This document shows positions 32,939 through 35,161 of a stretch of 35,161 nucleotides of DNA, piece after piece. The stretch is from positions 1-35,161 of the forward strand of contig JAILNO010000207.1 in the NCBI GenBank assembly GCA_024691465.1, read 5' to 3'. A program made the position numbers and the translations under genes. This stretch comes from Pseudobutyrivibrio sp. Lineage in GTDB: Bacteria; Bacillota_A; Clostridia; Lachnospirales; Lachnospiraceae. How positions within the stretch are numbered: the first letter of the stretch is position 1; every line of letters begins with the position of its first letter. The notes under the pieces were generated by a model. That model searched no databases. It was not told the DNA's origin and worked only from the letters and a program-made list of their open reading frames with translations.

Positions 32939-35161
32939 ATGGGAATTGGACCAGATAACTTGGGCGATTTCTACCCTGATTGGGTAAACGATTTAAAGGA
33001 CGAGGATGTTCGTCCTGAGATTCTTCAGCTTGGTAAGATGATTACAGACCGAGCTAAGATCAAGCTTGGACTTCAGAAGGTGACTAAGTATGATCCAGAG
33101 TATTGGGCAGTAGCAATACTTGCACCTACTAAGGAAATCGCAGAGCTTGCACTTTCTTTCGGAGGTATCAGGAAGCCTAAGACATTCAAGGAGCTTCTTG
33201 ACATCACAGGTCTTGATGAGAAGACTCTTGAGGAGAGATTAGAGAAGGCAAGTTGGACAGGTCTTTTGGAGTGGAATTACGAGAATGAAGCTCATGAGAA
33301 GCAGTGGGTACTTCCTATGTATGTACCAGGTTCTGCTGAATTTTCTAACATGAACCAGGATTTACTTAGAGAGCATCCAGAGATGGGACGTTTCTTCGAG
33401 CGTATGAGCCGTCTTCCACTTGAGGGTCTCACTCACATGGTGCCACCAGGAGGCGCTGGTATCGGTATGCATGTTATTCCTGTTGAGAAGGCCATTGGTA
33501 TGGAGCAGGAAGCAATCGGAGTTGAGAAGATTTCTCATTGGTTAGATAAGTATGAGGGACATTATGCTAAGTCTCCTTGTTCATGTCGTCTTTCTAGGAA
33601 GACATATGATGAGGGATGTGCTGATGATCCTGAGGGTTGGTGTATTGCAGTAGGCGATATGGCCGACTATGTTGTTGAGACTAACAAGGGTGGCGAGTAC
33701 ATCACTCGTGAGGAAGCTCTTGCTATTTTCAAGCAGGCTGAGGACAATGGATTCGTTCATCAGATTACTAATATCGATGGTGAGAATAAGATTTTCGCTA
33801 TCTGTAACTGTAATGTCAATGTATGTTATGCACTTCGTACATCACAGTTATTTAATACACCTAATATGTCACGCAGCGCATATGTAGCTCATGTTACAGC
33901 TGAGGATTGTGTTGCTTGTGGTAAGTGTGTTGAGTCTTGCCCAGCTGGTGCTGTTAAGCTTGGTCAGAAGATCTGTAAGGCTGATGGTAGCCAGGTGACA
34001 TATCCTAAGCAGGTTCTTCCTACAGAGAAGAAGTGGTCTACAGATGAGTGGAATGATGATTATCGTGACACTAATAGAATCAACTGCTATGACACTGGTA
34101 CAGCCCCATGTAAGACAGCATGTCCTGCACATATTGCTATTCAGGGATATCTTCGCATGGCAGCACAGGGTCGTTACAAAGAAGCTCTTGCTCTTATTAA
34201 GCAGGATAATCCACTTCCAGCTATTTGCGGACGTGTTTGTAACAGACGATGCGAGGCAGCATGTACTCGTGGTACAGTAGATGAGGCTATTGCAATTGAC
34301 GAGGTTAAGAGATTCCTTGCTGAGATGGATCTCAAGGCTGAGACGAGATATATTCCAAAGAAAATCGTGCCTTCTCAGAAAGGTGAGTTTACAGAAAAGG
34401 TTGCTATTATTGGTGCAGGTCCTGCAGGTCTTTCTTGCGCATATTACTTAGCACTTAAGGGCTACAAGCCAACAATCTTTGAAAAGAGCAAGTATCCAGG
34501 TGGTATGCTTAGATATGGTATTCCATCATTCGTACTTGAAAACAATGTTATTGATGCTGAAATCGATATTATCAAGGAACTTGGTGTAGATATTAAGTGT
34601 GGCGTAGAAGTAGGCAAGGATATTTCACTTGATGAGTTACGTTCACAGGGCTACAAGGCATTTTACGTAGCAATCGGTTGCCAGGGTGGTAACAAGCCAG
34701 GAGTTCCTGGAGATGATGCTATCGGTACAGCTACAGCTGTTGATTTCCTTCATGAGGTTTCTGAGAACGAGGCTTATGATATCAAGGGTGACCTTGTTGT
34801 TATCGGTGGTGGTAATGTTGCCATCGACGTTGCCCGTTCAGCTAGACGTGTTGGCAACGAAAAGGTTTCTATGTTCTGTCTTGAGACAAGAGACATTATG
34901 CCAGCATCGCCAGAGGAAATCGAACTTGTAGAGGCAGAGGGCGTTGAGCTCAACTGCGGTTGGGGTCCAAAGGAAGTTCTTGTAGACGAGGCAGGCGCTG
35001 TTAAGGGTATCGTTCTTAAAAAGTGTACTCGTGTCAAGGATGAGACAGGACGTTTCGCTCCTGAGTATGATGAGAATGACACAATCACTGTTGAATGTAA
35101 GCATGTTATTTTCTCAGTTGGACAGCGCAGTGTATACGGAGACCTCTTTAAGGGTTCTAAG
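32939..35161 (+). CDS. Large Fe-S flavoprotein: Cys-rich N-terminal region, 4Fe-4S ferredoxin and GltD-like FAD/NAD(P) domain (3' end missing)
   Basis: 741 codons are present and the frame stays open to the window edge. AAAAGGAGG precedes the ATG. Residues 1-205 are a largely helical region. A Cys cluster follows (214, 216, 227, 235) with another at 289, 291 and 296 (ICNCNVNVC), a pattern seen in some anaerobe ferredoxin-like proteins. A classical 4Fe-4S motif, CVACGKCVESCP, uses Cys324, 327, 330 and 334. Then comes a GltD-type module: Cys391, 395, 430, 434, 438 and 442 for Fe-S, an FAD motif GAGPAG (492-497) and an NAD(P) motif VIGGGNVAIDVARSA. It is probably an NAD(P)H-linked electron-transfer enzyme. 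Its partner and substrate are unknown; glutamate synthase proper is unlikely given the extra N-terminal half. Confidence 0.88.
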   Translation, partial: MGIGPDNLGDFYPDWVNDLKDEDVRPEILQLGKMITDRAKIKLGLQKVTKYDPEYWAVAILAPTKEIAELALSFGGIRKPKTFKELLDITGLDEKTLEERLEKASWTGLLEWNYENEAHEKQWVLPMYVPGSAEFSNMNQDLLREHPEMGRFFERMSRLPLEGLTHMVPPGGAGIGMHVIPVEKAIGMEQEAIGVEKISHWLDKYEGHYAKSPCSCRLSRKTYDEGCADDPEGWCIAVGDMADYVVETNKGGEYITREEALAIFKQAEDNGFVHQITNIDGENKIFAICNCNVNVCYALRTSQLFNTPNMSRSAYVAHVTAEDCVACGKCVESCPAGAVKLGQKICKADGSQVTYPKQVLPTEKKWSTDEWNDDYRDTNRINCYDTGTAPCKTACPAHIAIQGYLRMAAQGRYKEALALIKQDNPLPAICGRVCNRRCEAACTRGTVDEAIAIDEVKRFLAEMDLKAETRYIPKKIVPSQKGEFTEKVAIIGAGPAGLSCAYYLALKGYKPTIFEKSKYPGGMLRYGIPSFVLENNVIDAEIDIIKELGVDIKCGVEVGKDISLDELRSQGYKAFYVAIGCQGGNKPGVPGDDAIGTATAVDFLHEVSENEAYDIKGDLVVIGGGNVAIDVARSARRVGNEKVSMFCLETRDIMPASPEEIELVEAEGVELNCGWGPKEVLVDEAGAVKGIVLKKCTRVKDETGRFAPEYDENDTITVECKHVIFSVGQRSVYGDLFKGSK

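Noticed and set aside
1..35161. CRISPR arrays, tRNA or rRNA genes, insertion sequences
   Set aside because: Intergenic gaps are short and explained by promoters, terminators and the attenuator. No regularly spaced repeats, cloverleaf candidates or transposase genes were seen.

Overview
The window reads as a chromosomal segment of a low-to-moderate GC Gram-positive anaerobe, most likely a Lachnospiraceae member of the Butyrivibrio/Pseudobutyrivibrio type. This is judged from gene content and order (priA-def-fmt-rsmB-rlmN-stp-prkC-rsgA-rpe-thiN), pyrBI with a regulatory chain, the NifS/NifU pair, several c-di-GMP proteins and abundant AGGAGG-type ribosome sites. No alignment was run, so the genus is inference. 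I see no tRNA, rRNA, CRISPR array, insertion sequence or prophage.

Layout. 1-1196: the tail of an unknown gene, then an unrecognised membrane protein with a zinc-ribbon motif. 1195-2557 (minus): pyrBI. 2655-13558 (plus): a tight ten-gene block, priA-def-fmt-rsmB-rlmN-stp-prkC-rsgA-rpe-thiN, with gaps of 29 bases or less and many overlaps. It covers replication restart, protein N-terminal maturation, rRNA modification, Ser/Thr phosphosignalling, ribosome assembly and cofactor metabolism. 13555-15522: an ECF vitamin transporter S component, divergent from a MocR-like regulator that lacks the expected PLP lysine. 15533-18229: a methionine ABC transporter operon (metNIQ). 18277-21099: nifS-nifU and cysK (cysteine synthesis and Fe-S assembly). 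21171-25881: a periplasmic-binding-domain sensor with a decayed kinase domain, then a minus-strand EAL protein and flavin reductase. 26104-31062: ilvE, a PocR/GAF/PAS-like-GGDEF-EAL protein and glyA in one apparent operon. 31116-31931 (minus): an exported transglutaminase-like protein. 32211-35161: hypB and the start of a large multi-Fe-S, GltD-like flavoprotein that runs off the end.

The most striking element is the 334-base leader of metNIQ (15523-15856). It has a clear promoter, a strong ribosome site and a 39-codon ORF with nine Met codons in its first 19. The end of that ORF can form a 15-bp stem with the 5' half of an intrinsic terminator placed just before metN. This looks like ribosome-mediated transcription attenuation sensing methionine, in place of the S-box or T-box expected in Firmicutes. 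MetN also lacks the C-terminal NIL domain that gives methionine feedback in other MetN proteins, so control may have moved to the leader RNA.

Other points: a possibly leaderless priA mRNA; a perfect 20-bp palindrome plus a second dyad upstream of a hypB that has no other hyp gene beside it; a MocR with Arg in place of the PLP lysine; a sensor with a relic histidine-kinase core; and a c-di-GMP enzyme inside an amino-acid gene operon.
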